A stretch of DNA of 64,000 bases from Psettodes erumei (Eukaryota > Chordata > Actinopteri > Pleuronectiformes > Psettodidae): NCBI GenBank assembly GCA_016785225.1, contig JAFBJZ010000422.1, forward strand, positions 4,394,001-4,458,000. The letters are read 5' to 3'. Below, piece after piece: positions 11,207 to 26,314 of this stretch (position 1 is its first letter; every line of letters begins with the position of its first letter). The notes beneath the pieces are model-generated. The model made no database searches and was not told the DNA's origin. It saw nothing but the letters and a program-made list of their open reading frames with translations. The translations under genes were made by a program, and so were the position numbers.

Positions 11207-14200
11207 TGTTTGAGTATCTCTCTGCCCGCCTTTCTGCAGATTTTCTTGACATCCACTCAGCTGGTCATCTTCAAACTTGGCAGGTGTATTGCTGAAGACT
11301 CCAGGAAGTGAAGTGTCCACTGTGAAGTTTTTTGGATGAGAAGTTCTTGAGAAAATCAACAGAGACTCCTTCTTCATCACCACACAAGTGAGAAAAATCT
11401 GGATTTGATGCAATCAATCAATCATTTTACCATTTCTGTCCCCAAATGATAGGCTATTTTTTCTGTTGCATAAGATGGTGACCTCCAATGTTTATGTGCA
11501 GTGAATTTTAGTATGTAGAACATTCTGAAATCCAACAATATTTCTCCTGTATGTAATGTGTGTTATGGGTTTGTCCAACATAGAACACATTAGATAACTG
11601 TCAAGTAATAACCCTTCATGTTCATGTCATTTTTTTTAAACCAAATGTCAAACAGTGAAATGTGTTCCTCTGTCCTTCTGTAACATTTTGACTTCATCCT
11701 TTTATGTAGGGTTATCGTCCTGAAAACAAGTGATAAGATTATTCAATACAAAACTGACAGCGCATGAAGTCATGGAAAATTAATTTTCAAGAAGGTGTCA
11801 TTATTTACATTTTTCCTCTGGATGGAGTGGTGTTGTGGTTTGTGTGTGTGAGAAAGTAGGTGGGGAAGTGAGAACAAAAGTAATGAGAAATATTTGAAAT
11901 TATTATTACGATGTGAGGGCTGCCCCCTTAGGGAATGATAAATAGTCTTTGTAGATAGGTTCAACCTGCTACCTGGATTTCTAAGGAGCCCAGCCCATCT
12001 GCATGCACAAGTGGACACTTATAACTGGCATATAATTATCGACCAAGGATATGGCAACCTTGCCTGGGTGTGTGTATGCTTGGGTGATGCGAGACTTGTG
12101 AAAGTCAAACAGCTACTTATGAGTTGAAGGTGCATGCCAGCTGACATGAAAAATCTGGTTTGTTGGCCTAAGGGCAGCAAAAGAATGTTGATGGGGGGAG
12201 CTAGAGGCTTGTGATTACTCCCTGAAGCATGCAGCGCTCCGCATGACAAGCTACCTCCACATGATTCGGACATCCACAGTGACCTCTAGACAATGGTCAG
12301 GCATTAGGGCAGCCTTAGTGAAGCTGTGAGACGGAAAGGCGTTGAAAAGGAAGAAGGAGGGATAGCTATTATAACAAGGACATCAGTCAGAAATGTGAAC
12401 AGCTCTATGCTCAGATCATCTCTGTGCATCCAATCAATTACTATAATTCATTCCAGCTGTACCTAAGAAAGCATTGAGCATGGAGCCAAGCAGCTAATGA
12501 TGAGAATATGAATATTTTCCAGCGGCTCAATACTTGTCTAAATTTTCATCATCATTTTGTTGGCCTGCACACATGACCTGAGCAGAATTTATTTTTTTTC
12601 TTCTGAGGAAAATAAAAACATAGGCTTATGTAATGTCAGCTGCATCATGAATTCTGTTTTTGCTAAGTAGATCTCCAGCCTGTTGAAATGTACTTAATGA
12701 AGCTTAACTGTATTCATTGTATATTATTTTCCTCTCTTACCATGTATTTCAATTCCTTTAAACTAACTCAGATTTCCTGCAAAAACCAACAGCCAACATC
12801 AACATCATTACTGGCAACATTGTTCATGTCTTTTGGGCCACAAATGCCAAGAGATAAATTTAAAAGTATCACAAACACCCTCAAGACTCTTTGGTTTGTC
12901 TCTGCGTGGGCTTTTCATCACCGTAAGAACTTTTGTCTTTGGTATTGTCCAGCATGATGGCTTACTTGTGCTCACAGAGGAAATAACTCAAATGAGAAAG
13001 TGCAGGAATACAGGTAGAAAATTGGGTCTCAGGAGAGTATTTTAGATGTACTGCGGAAGGGCTGGGAGTCACAAGGCAAGTCAATTTCAATACAAAGTTT
13101 CTGACACGATTATGGATGGGAGTGAAGTTGCCAGCAGTTGGTACGCAGTGAAGACATCACTGGCTACTTAAAAGGGAGAACAGCTTTCACTGCCATGTCC
13201 TTTAAAAAAAACTCAAACTAAGGCTTTTGTTTATACGATTCCATGCATGATCACATCTGTTTCAAGCATTTTTGTTCCTTCAGTGGTCTTGTATATGCAA
13301 ACAAATAATCAATCTATCAGCTTTTGAATATTGACACAATAATTATAAGAAAAAAGAAAACTAGTTGAGCATTATTTGGCTTGTTTTGATGTTTAGACTC
13401 TGGACATGCCCCTGTGTTTGCCTTATAGAGAGAAAAAATATCTGAGAAAGCTGAGGAAAAAAGGGCTCCAATGAATAAAGCCAATGCAACAGATTGCTAA
13501 TCATGGTCTAATTATATCACAAAGTAATTACACAGCAATTATAGCACCTATTATTTCTGAATGAGCACATTTAAAAGAGAGAATACATATGGGTTGATTA
13601 AAATTATACATTAGGTGATTCAGTGAGGAAACGTTATAAAGTAAATTCTTTGTCACTCTGCATGAAATATAGTTTAATCAGTTTAGTTATATTTGATTAA
13701 ATTCACTGATAAATTGGTAGCATGTTCCTTCTCACATGTTCCCACTCTCTCTTTGTACTTATGCTGTACCACTGGAAGAAATTAACTGCTTTAACAGGAG
13801 ATGTACTGCCTGTTATTACAGCACAAGCAGCACTGTACATTATTATTCTGTGCATACAAGCATAAACACCTTGGCCTGAAATAGGCTTTACAGTGAGTAC
13901 TGTGATGTTTATGGGTCTGTACAATGTGCTGCGGGCATGGTGAGCCATCAGCTGGCTATCAGGGAAGTCATAGCAACAACTACTCTTAGATAGAGCAGGA
14001 AGAAACAAATTAACAGAGCAACACAGCATGAGAGACCTCGTTCAAAAACACACCAAATATCAGCATGAGTGCTGATTTTTTGTTCTGAGTCTGCTTCGTG
14101 GATGCAGGGTGCTCCAGCCTCAGGTAATATCATTCATTAAAAAGAATGACGAGTGTCAGTTGGGAACTTTACCAGTTGAGGATGAGGTGGGCAAGAGTAA

Positions 14201-14839
14201 CAATACATTTCCTGCCTCAAGGTATAAAGCTGTGTATTACACCTTAAATATTTTCCATAAGAATATACAGCAGAATTTCATTTCCAGTGTAGCAGAACCA
14301 ATATTGTGGCCATCTGTGTTAAATAGTGCTTGTTTTTAAACCCCTTATTTAGCATTAATAAGCAATATTATTGCAAATATATAAAGAACAAATGTTTTCA
14401 CGATTGAATCTGCTGATTGTTTTCTCTATTTCTTGTCTAAATGTCCATTACGATCAGAGCGATGTTTCGCTGTTGCTAGTTTTGTTGGACCAGCAGTCCA
14501 AAAGCCAAAGAAAAGCCAGAGAGAGAGAAAACCAGTAAATCCTCATATTGAGGAAGTTGGAATAACTGAATCTTTGGCATTATGGCTTGGAAAAAAATGA
14601 CATTTATGTAGTAACTTAAGTAATAATGGTTTTTATATGTTTTCTTCTGTTGATCCCACTGTACCCACGCTGTACACACTATAATGAAACTGTGGGCAGA
14701 TACACTCACAGATACACTACAGTTTTAAGTATATGTTATTTAACAACTATACTTCCTCCTGTGAAACATCCATAACTAGTGTATTAACAAAATACAACAG
14801 GAAGACTGGGTGAACATTCCTATGTCCCATGTATTTTTA

Positions 14840-14868
14840 GGGGTGGCCAAACTTTTGCATATGACTGT
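14840..14868. mobile_element. DNA-transposon-like terminus (remnant)
   Basis: The run GGGGTGGCCAAACTTTTGCA followed by TATGACTGT resembles the terminal sequences of DNA-transposon families common in fish and amphibians. I did not find a matching inverted terminus nearby, so the element boundaries are undefined. The call rests on recognition of the motif only. Confidence 0.35.
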
Positions 14869-17125
14869 CATTACAGCTATGTGTCATTGTGAGGTCAAAT
14901 CAAAATCAAATGCCCAGTATATTGTGTTATAAACTATTTGGTAAATGTTTACATTCTACTCATAAGTAGGTGAATTAAATTTTGAGCATTTGGTCATTTG
15001 ATACTGGAGATTTGACACAATAAGATTAATAACCTCAGTGATGTTGTATCTACCATTTTAGACTGGCCTTCTGTGGCTATATAGCAGACTATAAGCATTT
15101 CTAACTCTATGTTTCTACGATAATGACGTGTTGATATCAGTGCAAACCATCTTGTCAAGGCTCTGCTTTCTTCTGAACGTTGCATCAGTTAAGATATTGG
15201 AGAAACACTGAGTTCTTTGGGTTTTGTTTCATCACTAAAGTCTACTATTACAGCACTGCAGCCATTACAGACACTTGTGAACTTTATTACCCTTTTGTAA
15301 TAACTCTAGGAAGGTCATTTTGAATATCAAATATTCATATCCAGTGTGCATTAAAAGTTCAGGTAACACTTGGACAGTCTGATACTGATATTCCAGATGA
15401 CAAAAATCCATGGTTAAGTATTAGACTTTGTAACTCCCTAAATTTCACCTCTCTGTGTATCTCAAAACTCCCAAGGAACAAATTGCTTTTTAGGTGAGTA
15501 ACTTTTGAGTCAACCTTAAGTGAATTTTCTAACCTTCAGTGTTAGCTGAACATAAATACAAGAAGAGGCATTATTTCATTTTATATTGTATGCGTAATTT
15601 AAAGTGATGCAGTGAATTATCCTTCTTCAGAAAATTAAGAATAGAGTTGTGTGCCATCCATGGCTTCGAGTAATGAAAGGAAAAGAAAAATGACTATATT
15701 AAAATAATTTAGAGCCCTCCTTTGAATTAGGGTCCTCAGAAAGTAAAGGTCCATTTGAATAGTCCATGGCCTCCAAAATACCTTGTCTCTAGAAGCAAAT
15801 CATGATAATTAATATGTGATGAATAGGTCTATTTTTTTCCCACTGCTATTACGTACAAAGATAATGAAGGTTTGTTATCTATTTGTCTTGTGGTGATTCA
15901 AATTTATATCCTAAGGATTTAAAGAAGTATAGCTCATATTACACACTCACATAACATTTTATTTTCACACTAATTCACACAAAAATGTTTGTGTTTAATG
16001 TCAGTCCATATTGACAACATTACAGTAGCAACTGCAGTAAACAGGTCTGGCCATAGTTAGGGACTTTAATTTACATCAGCTGTTATTTTGAATAAAAATA
16101 TGGCCAATGAATTTGAATCAAAATTTAAAAACTAAGAATAAAAATACTGACTTAAGACACTCAGGCCGCACCACATAGGCTGGTGGTATTATAGACACAG
16201 TGTGCCAGTGAAATCCCACCTGTAGTATTGATCAAGGTGAAGATCTGGGTAGGAAATGGCATCTACACAGCTGTGTGTAAGCAGCTTGAGGTGTAAGCTC
16301 TTTGCTGGACAAATCGGAGTTTCTGCTGATGCTTTTTCAATCACAGTTGCAGAGAATCTTTCAACAGATGCTCTCATCAGCCGTCACAGGAAAACTGCAG
16401 TGTGCTGCCAAAAGCTGTGCCACAGTCATGCAGCAAAAAAATCAAAGTACAAAACTACAGTTTTCTCATTACTGAGGCCAAACCATAAAAGAGAGAAGTA
16501 ATGTTAACACAACAAAAGTATTTTAGAATTCATTCCACACAGTGTTTATAGGCTGTTATGAGTTGCCAGGTTGATCATTTTGGCTTTTGCCCAAAATTCC
16601 CTCAAATGCTACCATGATGAAAACTGGGACAAACATTCATTTTATGCACTGAGCAGAAAATCCACAATCAGAGGCAAAATGTTATTGTGCTTATTTCCAT
16701 TAATGCACCATGTGTCTATTCCACTATAATTCAGATGTAAATGATGTATTTTCTATAAATTAATTCAATACCTTCGGTTAATAATTGCTTTACAGATCCA
16801 GAAATGTAAAATTCAAAATTCAAAAATATGGGTAGCAGAGGCAGTGGAGAGGGTCAAATTAACGAATATGAATGAATGTTAAGGAAGGTGTAAAATTGCC
16901 ACAAACAAAGCAGCAGTGTTACAACTCTACTCCACAAGTAACAGAGCTAGTATTTCTACAACTACTGTACTTCTCTCTGTTACATACTCGCAATCTCTCA
17001 TTCTCCCTACTGGCTACAGGGCTGACTGACACTGCTGTATTTAGATGTTGGGGGTGGGATATGTGAGGGAATGTGACATCGCTTCACAGTTTGGTGGCAG
17101 ACTGTCCTTGGGTAAATCATACTTT

Positions 17126-17151
17126 TGTGTGTGTGTGTGTGTGTGTGTGTG
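17126..17151. repeat. (GT)n microsatellite
   Basis: About 13 GT units followed by a G-rich run (GGTGGGGGAAGGGGG). Confidence 0.95.
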
Positions 17152-17879
17152 GTGGGGGAAGGGGGTAGGTCAAATGAACTGAATTACAGAATTTTCTCTG
17201 GAAAATGAAAAATAACCTGTTTTGCATACAGTATATTGGGACCACGATCAGTGGTATACAATACAATAATACAATAAAGTGACACTTCATGTAATTGACC
17301 AACTTAAAGATACTTTTATGTAGAGGAACACTTCCTCGATCATGATACCTGGTCTGTATGAACTCTACAACACTAACTATTGGTTTCTCTCTTTGTGCTG
17401 TTTTACCTCACCACCAGCAGAGGTACTGGATAGATCAGATGAAAGGTCACATAAGGTATGCTCTAAGTGTTTGTTCCCCCCATGTGTTTACCCTTGAATT
17501 CTGCAGTAGCAGGACACAAAGCCTCATCAACAAAGCCAACATTATTAATCCATCTCTGCCTGTGTTGTTTACTGCTCTGTCTTGTCTTGCTTACGTCACT
17601 CTGCCTCAAGAGACCTGATTTAACATTCAGCTTTGACTCCACTTGTTAAAAACAGACCCTTTTAAAGTGGACTTGTCATTACAGCAATAATATGCAACCT
17701 GCTCCTTACTACTAATGTTTTGTAGATTTGGCTGAGGTACTTGCTTGGATTTTTTTAAGGCTGGCAACCATATGTTTCAGTGCACACCCAGCAATTTTAA
17801 AAGTCATGTAAGGTACTTAAGAACCAGTGTGCCTGTTACTATGTACTTCCTGCACAAGAAAGAAAACCATTTTGGAGAT

Positions 17880-17950
17880 GATGAGGGTTAATTTCTTGTA
17901 AGTTTTGATGAGGTAAGTTTTTTGATGAGGGTTAATTTCTTGTAAGTTTT
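17880..17950. repeat. Short tandem duplication, period 44 bp
   Basis: A 27-bp sequence starting GATGAGGGTTAATTTC occurs identically at 17880-17906 and 17924-17950. The 17-bp spacer between them (GATGAGGTAAGTTTTTT) looks like a third, internally deleted copy. This is a small local duplication, probably recent because the copies are identical. Confidence 0.85.
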
Positions 17951-20900
17951 CAGCATGACTCAGGGGTCCACCACAGTGATTCATCAATAGTTGCTTAGGA
18001 ACCACTTCCCCACTTCCTGTGGAAGAAGGAAGTGTCACAGTCCCCTTTGCTGAAGCTCTCTGCACAGCCACCCTTTAGTCTGCTTTCCTAAATCCATGAG
18101 GGTTTTATGTTCTGAGTGCTGTTTACCTTGTATGAGTGTAATATTTGTATCTTGGTAATTATTAGCATCATTTAGCTAGCAGTTGTTTATTTTCATCACT
18201 GGAGATCCAGATGGGTCCTCTGCAGGGGATTAAGATTACAGGTAGCATTAGCTGCGTGACATAATCCAATTAATGCATGTGTAAAATCATGTGTGCGCAC
18301 TCAGTGTGTAGTATCTCACAAAGGATCCTTTTGTTCAAAATGAATGATAAAAGATTGCTCACATTCACCACATTGTCTGAATTATCATATTAGGTCTCAG
18401 ATAAATCATATTATCCACTTATTACTGCTTTGCCTGAATGCAAGATGTTAGATCACAGTTTGACAGATGCTATGCTCGCCTGTTGTCACACACCAACAGG
18501 TGTAATGGTGATATCACAGCAGAAGATGTTTTCACAGGCCATTTAATCCTCATTCACTTCAGTAGCTCGGCGCTCACTTTCATATATTGTGCCGGCTGTG
18601 TCACATTGGTTAGTGCTTCAAAAAGATTGCCCTGACCAAATCTCACAAGTGAGAATTTAAGTGGATAAAACCTGCTGCACTTCAAATGATTGCATGTGGC
18701 TTTTAAAGTCATGACTTTGGTGTCTGGAAATGTTTGCTTTACAATGAGATTTGATTTATAATCTGATTCAAGAGCAAGTTTTATTTTCACTTCTAGACTA
18801 TTTTTCTTGGTCAGTATTCAATTAATTTATTTTTAGCTAAATTTGGTCAACCATTAAATAAAGATGCAACTCATTATTATCCTTCAATGTATCACATATA
18901 TTTACAAGAGAATTCTGTATCAAATATTACTTTATAAAACGGGATGTTACTTGGAATGTAATGCTAAAGATTTGGTTTCTAATTAATCATTAATGTGAAA
19001 CAGTGACATGACTTCGACGATCTAAAGTATGACCCGATTTAATTTCACACATTTTGTAAAGCATGAAGAGTTATTCTGAACTACACAGAGTTCAGAGTTT
19101 TGTTCCCAGCAGCTGCAAAAGTAGCGACACCAATAGTCATAGCTACAGTAAGAGTGGTGTGCAGAGTGTGTGTGTATTTCTGTTTTTTTATGCTGCAGTA
19201 ACTGACTTTTGGCCACATTATTTATGACATCAGCATACTTCATAATTAATGAATCCCTGCAACGAATGAATCATTACAGCCCTATTGATAGTAATTAATT
19301 TTATTAATACTTAATGACTGAAAAGAAAATGGTGTCGCACGGCAATAAGCAGGGAAAGGATTTGAAAAAACTTGTATGCCAAGCAAAACACAAGTCTCTT
19401 AAACAAACATTTACAACCAGTTAGACTGATGATTCCTTTCTTTCCAGTTACACATCAGATGTAATTATCTGCTGATTTATTAATGGATGCATAATCAATA
19501 CTTCCTAACTTAATGAGTTACTTAGTACTGGATTGCATGGAGAGCAGATCATTTGTACACAACTTAATCATTTTTGTCATTTTTTTTTATGACCAAGGTG
19601 TTTATTTGTATTTAGCGTGCTGTCTCCCACTATTCAATCAAGCTGCACTAAATTAAGTGTTTGTTTTTATAGTGCTAAATTTTAAATATCAGTTTGAGTA
19701 ACTGAAAGTTTAAAAAATTAAAGGTTATCTTTAATATTGCCTGTGAGACTAATTCAGGACTCTGCAGCTTTTGCATTTCATTTCTGACTTTTACCAGCTG
19801 TTGTTTGTGTATGCCAAATGTAACAGACAAATAACAACTTCAGTTAGACGTAATTTGTCATGTCAGTTTGCACACAAAATATCCTTGATCTTTGGTTTAA
19901 TTATCATTCATTGTGAACAACTACCTACATTTTTAATGGCCCAGAAAATGAAATATTATGGTAGTTTATTCAATATTAATCAATAATTATCAATCTCAAT
20001 AATAAATCACCAACTAATTGGTCATAATGCTACAATTGTCCACGAACAATGCAAACTAAGGTTGTACCAGAACTGCCTGCCAACCATGACAAGCTTCAAA
20101 AGTTTCCAGTGCTGTACCCATAATAACTCCACAGAATAATAAGAGCATAATAAATGAAGCACATCTTCTGCCCTATATAGAGAAATTCCTTTCCCTCTGC
20201 ACCAAACAAAGCTTCTGGGGCCTGTGGCTAATCACTGCCCTTTACCTGCTGTCATTCATCTAGAGGAGTCAATTGGTCTGCTTCTGCAGGGTGCAGAGGT
20301 AATTACGATTTGGCTATGACTCGAGTTTGGCTGTATTGTGTGACTCTTTGGCACACATGCTGGGATGTTGGGGACTTGAAGCTCAAAGCTCATTCAGCAA
20401 AGTTCCACTTTGACTACACCACTCATCGTTCCTCATGAGAGCTCTGCAACTAACTACACACAGCTCAGCCGAGATGAGTCAAGATCATCACTGCAAAAAA
20501 ACCCCAAAACACCTGGACCTATTTTTATCATTCATTTGTTGAAATACCCTTTTCAATACATCCTAAGAAGCAGAATATTTTCTCTTTCACTGCTTCTGTA
20601 CCATTTATGGCTAATAGAAAAAGTTGCAAAGCAAGAAGAACAATTTCACAATATTGCTGTCGAGATAATTTTCACAGATGCCTCTTTTCAAACTCAGAAT
20701 TGTATTAATATTTCATCACATTATAAATTGGATGAGGAATACAATTATGTAAGTAAATACACCTGTCCCATCAAGCAAGAAATTGAGAAAATCCCCCAGC
20801 AAGTAGCTTTGCTCTCAAGGTAAGATTTGGAAAATGAATGTATAAACTTGGGGGAGATTTGCGGTGCCATAATCCACATTCCTATTCCTCTGGTTCCTCA

Positions 20901-23900
20901 GTATGTCAAACAAACCCCTTAGAGATGGTGCATAGTTTATAGCTCTCCACCAATATCAATCATGGACAGTTGGAACCGATGTGTTAGTGATTATAAATTG
21001 ATATGTATAACTATAATCTACATTCTTGCTTTATTTTTCACACTCTCATTCTCAAAGATGATAGTAATGTTTTTTTTTAAACTTAGCATCCATGGTTATT
21101 TATTCCACAGGACTAATTCATTGATAGTTTGCAGGAAAACCACCTCAGACAACCCCCTGATGAAGACAAAATAGCAAAAACATTTGCTGAAGTGAATAAA
21201 GAGTGGTGCAGGAAAAGAGTTAATTAATTATAATAAATACTGCAAATAAAACAGATATGAAACTACATACCAACATACAGCATATTTTGACAAGCATTAA
21301 GAGCAGCATCAGAACTTCATCTGTGAGTATTACTACTTTGCTGGGCCTCACTGGGTTCTTCACACTTAGGAATTTTCAGTAGTATATAAACAGGACATAT
21401 CAAGCCTTCGCCACAGTCTGTTGAAGGGCCAAGTGACAAGTGGGAAACAGAACTACGTAAACTTCCCATGCAGAGGCACGCTTCCTTCCCCCCGTCAATG
21501 AAGCATGAGGAGGCTCCTGAAAGGTGACGAATGGAGGCTCTCAGATCTTTCGTCTAGACCTTGAGTCAAGATCCGTGACTGCCTCATGATGAGCCCATTC
21601 CTGCTCCGCCTCTGCTTCCTCTGTAATGAAAGACTGAGACGGCGTAGCTGCATCGAGGCAGCAGGCAGATAATCAAATCACACAGGATTATGTGTTACAT
21701 TTGACCTGTATGGACCTGGTTTCTGTGCTCAAAAGTGGGATTCAATCTGCTGAGGTGTTTTTTGGTCTGTCTGCCTCTGTGCGTTTGTGTGCATGTGTGA
21801 GCGAGAGACAGAAAGAGTGAGACACAAATAAATTCATGTTCAATTTGACCATTTTCCCCCTGTATTTCTATCTCTGTTCCACACATTCTTTCTGCATCTT
21901 TTTTTCTCTTCCTTTAGCTGTGACAGTCTCCCGTGATGTGGGAAGGGACTGTTAATGAATGTGGATGTGCATGTGGGAAAATGAGTGGGTTTCAACCACA
22001 GCTTTCTCTCTGACTGACAGAAGCTCGACAAGGCTTTAGAGGCTGGCTTAAGAGTTAAAAAAAAAGCAAACAAGGAACAGCTTTTTTCCAGATGGCCACT
22101 GCAAAATAGAGCAATATGTACTCTGCAAGTTTGGGGACTCACTGCCTATATGAAGTACCACAACTTATTTTGAGCAGAACTACTGTTGTCTGTTCATATA
22201 TTTTTTAAAAACAGAACTCACAGTATCTTGGTCTGTTGGATTTGTAATTGGCCTTGGTGTTGGTCACAGCTAAGTCTATGTTTGCCATAGTGACAAATAA
22301 CAAAAGAGAAAAATTGTGATCGAAGCTATCGGGACCTGAAGCGTGGAGACGATAGAGTAAATGTTTATTTTGCGATTCTTCCTGGTTTGATATGGCAGCT
22401 CCCATCAACCCCTGTTCTAATCTGTGAGTATCTCGTATGCTCTCCAAAACTAAATTGCTGTTTATTCTATTCTGTGGATGTCAAAGCCCTGGCCTGGCGC
22501 TGAATGCTATCAGGGGAATGAGGGTCCCAGGATGCTCAACACTGCTGCTGACACAACACTACTGCTGAAAGACCCTTGGCATGATTTTCCCAAGCAAAAT
22601 GTCACAGTAATTGTGAAGATTTATATCAATGGGAAAGAGCTGACGAGGTCCCACAGCTATCAGATCTGACAGACTTAATATGTGTTCAAATGTTGCCTGC
22701 CACACTAAAGACTTGCAGGTTGACCAATTTTACCCAGAATGTTCCACTTCAAGACGGAAACGTCGTTTTTCCACCACTGCTAAACAAGTTTAAAGTGGAT
22801 ATTTATGTTGTGAAATTGTGCTTTTAATAAACTCACTTAAAAAAAAAAACTACAAAAATTGACAATATTAGCTATCTTTTACCATCCGAGATGAAATGAA
22901 TAGAAAAGGCTGATAGGTGATTTGTATAAATAGGCATAACTGTGATTTTTTTCACTCCATGTCAAGCAATATATCAAGATGAAACTAAATGTGCGTTATA
23001 TAAAAGTATATATTATATTTTCAAGCCAAGCTGTGCAGGGCAGTGCGTTGAACAAGAGTGTGGTTAATGATGATATCATAATGAAGTTGACCTAATGGGT
23101 TACACTACAAGCTTCTACAAAGTACTGACTTCTCTGACTAACTTTGCATTGTTGTGGATAGAGTAGATAATGAGGAGTTGCTTGAGAAGATACTAAGATA
23201 CTGTGTTAATGAAACATAATGATTAGGCCCTCAATATGTCATTCACCAGACTGATGACTTACTTGAGGAGTTCAATCTCCATTAGCTGATAAGCAGCAGA
23301 GAATTAATAACTGCTCATTATTTTTTTATTACTTACTTATCAGGTACTATTTTGGTAAAGGGTTCATTCATCTAGTCATTTAACACTTATTTAAACAGCA
23401 ACAGAGTGGTCTGTTGAGAACGAAAGGCGATTAAACCAAATGCAAAAATATGATATTTAGACAAATATTGATTCTTGTGAGGCTGCAAAGAAGAAATAAG
23501 TATAGTTATGGTTGACTTGGAAAGGGAATCAAACTAGCATTAAATACAATTTTAACATAATAATATGGTAAATGGTCTACCACAGTTAACTAAGGCTTTG
23601 TAATTCACAAAGAACAAGTCTGCTAAAGAAAGCAGGTAGTTCAACTTCCTACTGTAGGTTATTTCATCTGAACAGAGCTAAATTTTGCTAACATCTTCTA
23701 CCTAATTATTGGGAGATAACTTGCCAATACGTTTATGACACGATGATGAAAGACTGAGAATTCTGCTGTTTTTGTGGCAACCTAGAACTAATGATGCATT
23801 CCCAGTAAATAGTCTAATTAATCAAGGTGACTCTTTACAAGGTTACAATACCAATTACACAATGCTTTATTAACATATTATCTCAGAATCTATTTTTAGT

Positions 23901-26259
23901 GAAATTTCAATAATTTCCTAATCCTCAATTTTCTGGGAACTATAAATTAAGATTAGGCTCCTGAGTAACAAATCTAGTATTCATATTAAGTCTATGAGGT
24001 CACTGGCTGAGAGACATTTTCTGTTTTGAAGGGATTTTATTGAGTATTCCATCATAACAAGAATAGGTTTTCTTTGAACTTCAGGATGTTGGTTCCTTTA
24101 ATTTGATCTATTTAGCAGGGTGGAGCATTTTCACTGGCACCAAATAATTATACCTATGTCTAAAAGACAATCTAAAATTGCATGTTGTAGACCCAGGAAT
24201 GAGACTGTAGTGGGACAATGAAAAAAAAACTCACAGGTTTTACAAGGCTGTGGCTGTTGACACTGGATAAGAATGAAGAATCTCTATGAAAAGCTATTAT
24301 TACAGAAAGAAATGGTAGAAAACTCAGGCCATTATCCTGAGATTTATAACCATATTGGACAACTTATATCACAATTTACATCCCCTGCCAATGGAGTCAG
24401 GCAGAACATAATGGTCAGTTTGTGGTCAGAACTAGATCTTAAGACAGTGGATAATGTTCATGACTTTCATATGATTGTAGTCAACCTATTAAATGAAAAG
24501 TGTCACAAATAGTTGAGTAACAAGTGAACAAAGGGCTCGATAAAGGGAGAAGGTCAATACATGTCTTTTTTCACACCTCTGCATGGCAACACACAAGCAC
24601 AAAACTCAAAAACTATTAAAGGCATTGTGTACTGCATGTATGAAAGAAATACCTGAGTACCATCAGATGGCATTATTAAACTTGCCAAGAGTGGTGTGAC
24701 ATTATGAGGGTGCCAATATTTCAGGAGCATCAGTTACTGCATGTGTTATTTAACCCATACCTTGTGGGCCCCTAAAACTGCTTCAATATTAATTACAGCT
24801 GAGAGGCTTTCTACAATGAAGACTCAACAGAACATGAACAAAGACAAACATGAATTGCTGAGTTTGAACTTTTGAGAACAATTGATATTTTTATGATCAA
24901 CTTGATGTTCACTTTCCCCTTGAAAGTAGCTTTTATTGCAGACACAGGTGCACCATGGTACACAGTAGTTTTTGATGGGCTCCTAATATGAACTATTTAC
25001 TTTGCAGACTGATGTATGTTCTCAGATCAATTGACGCTATAAGTCTGTTTCTGAACAAGTTTTCCAACAAATTAAACCATGCAGGCCATTTGTCCTTAGT
25101 GTCAAGAGCATAACAATGGCGGGTATACAAGACCTTTATCAACAGGGTAACAATAAAACCAGCTACAGGAGGATGCCAATAGCATACTAGTCCTTTGTCA
25201 CCAAAGTAAAAACAATAAACATACACTAAAGGTTTAATAACCGTCACAGTTTGGCTGGGTTAAACATCTACACTTATTTGTTCGGTCAGAGCCTGTTCAC
25301 TGCTGATTAATGCTATTGAGTAAAAATTGGGTATCAGAAATATTTACAGAAAGGTATGTCAATCAAATGTAAAAGTTGCAAAACTCTGTTGTTGTTCTTT
25401 TTTTACCCCTCAGACAACCTGGCTGCTCTGAAAATGGATACAATGATAAACCCAGTTAAGGTTGTGGAGGGGTCATGGATAAAAGACTGACAATTGGTTT
25501 CACAAAGAAAATGGTAGTCTCCTGTGTCATAGTCCTGTGTTTTGTCAACCATCCAACCTGACCTTCTCTGATTTGACTACATCAACTGACTTTCTCTTTA
25601 GCTCCTGTCATAATCACTATGGCCACTAGAGGTCACAGACATGGAGATAAATGTTTTTTGTTCTTGCTTATTTGTTTTATTTCTAAATGTTTCATTGATG
25701 TCATTTTACTTTGTGTGTGTCTGTGCGTGTCTGCTTTGCACACACCCCAATTCAAAATGTTTCCCCCGATTTTTTACTTCAGGGATGGCACCCTAAAACA
25801 CGTCCACAGAGGGTCTTTAAGCTTCCTGTCTTCAGATTAGAGATTTTTGCTTCATTTCTCTGTTGTTTCTGTATGTGCACAAGTGTAAATTCTCTTCATT
25901 TTACAAGGTTCACTTTTTCTGTTGTGCTGCTATTCAGTCCATCTCAACTTGTTTACTGTACTGGCTTGTCTAGTGTGAAGCCTGAATGACTGAGGAACAA
26001 AAGCAGAAAGAAGGCACTTAACTCTTTTTCGTACTTAAGTAAACAGGAGTGAAAAGATCCGTATCTGCAGTTTTTTTTTCACATGCATACCTTGTGTCCT
26101 TCAAACAGGATCTTTTCAAAGTTGTGAACCACTGCAGTACTTTCATCCAAGCACAGTATGTCATTTATTTAAACGAGGGTTTGTCTTTCAGTCTGAATAC
26201 ATTCGTGGCTTTCCACCTTTGAAATGGAAGCAGACAGGCAGGCAGGCATGCAGGAGAGA

Positions 26260-26314
26260 CATCTGCCTTGTTTTAATGGGTATCACAAATGTTTCAGTAA
26301 TTCCACTCCATCTG
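26260..26314. promoter_or_regulatory. Two CATCTG E-boxes upstream of candidate tnmd start
   Basis: CATCTG occurs at 26260-26265 and 26309-26314, 168 and 119 bp upstream of the candidate start codon. Scleraxis, the bHLH factor upstream of tenomodulin in tendon, binds E-boxes of this class. E-boxes are frequent by chance, no TATA box is evident, and the start itself is only a candidate, so the regulatory role is an inference. Confidence 0.25.

Larger units (their letters stand above)
10880..17125. other. Non-coding stretch, no gene seen
   Basis: This interval holds the CCTG tetranucleotide array at 11161-11206 and a transposon-like terminus at 14840-14868. Open frames such as 12019-12273 (minus), 13703-14029 (minus) and 14109-14339 (plus) have no recognisable domain and no paired splice sites that I could support. 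Confidence 0.45.

Noticed and set aside
20410..20823. Longest open frame in the window (137 codons, plus)
   Set aside because: No recognisable domain, AT-rich composition, no supporting splice sites or promoter. One frame of this length is expected by chance in 64 kb of AT-rich DNA.
24273..24512. 79-codon plus-strand open frame with balanced amino-acid composition
   Set aside because: No recognised domain, no flanking exon structure and no repeat family identified. Kept as chance.
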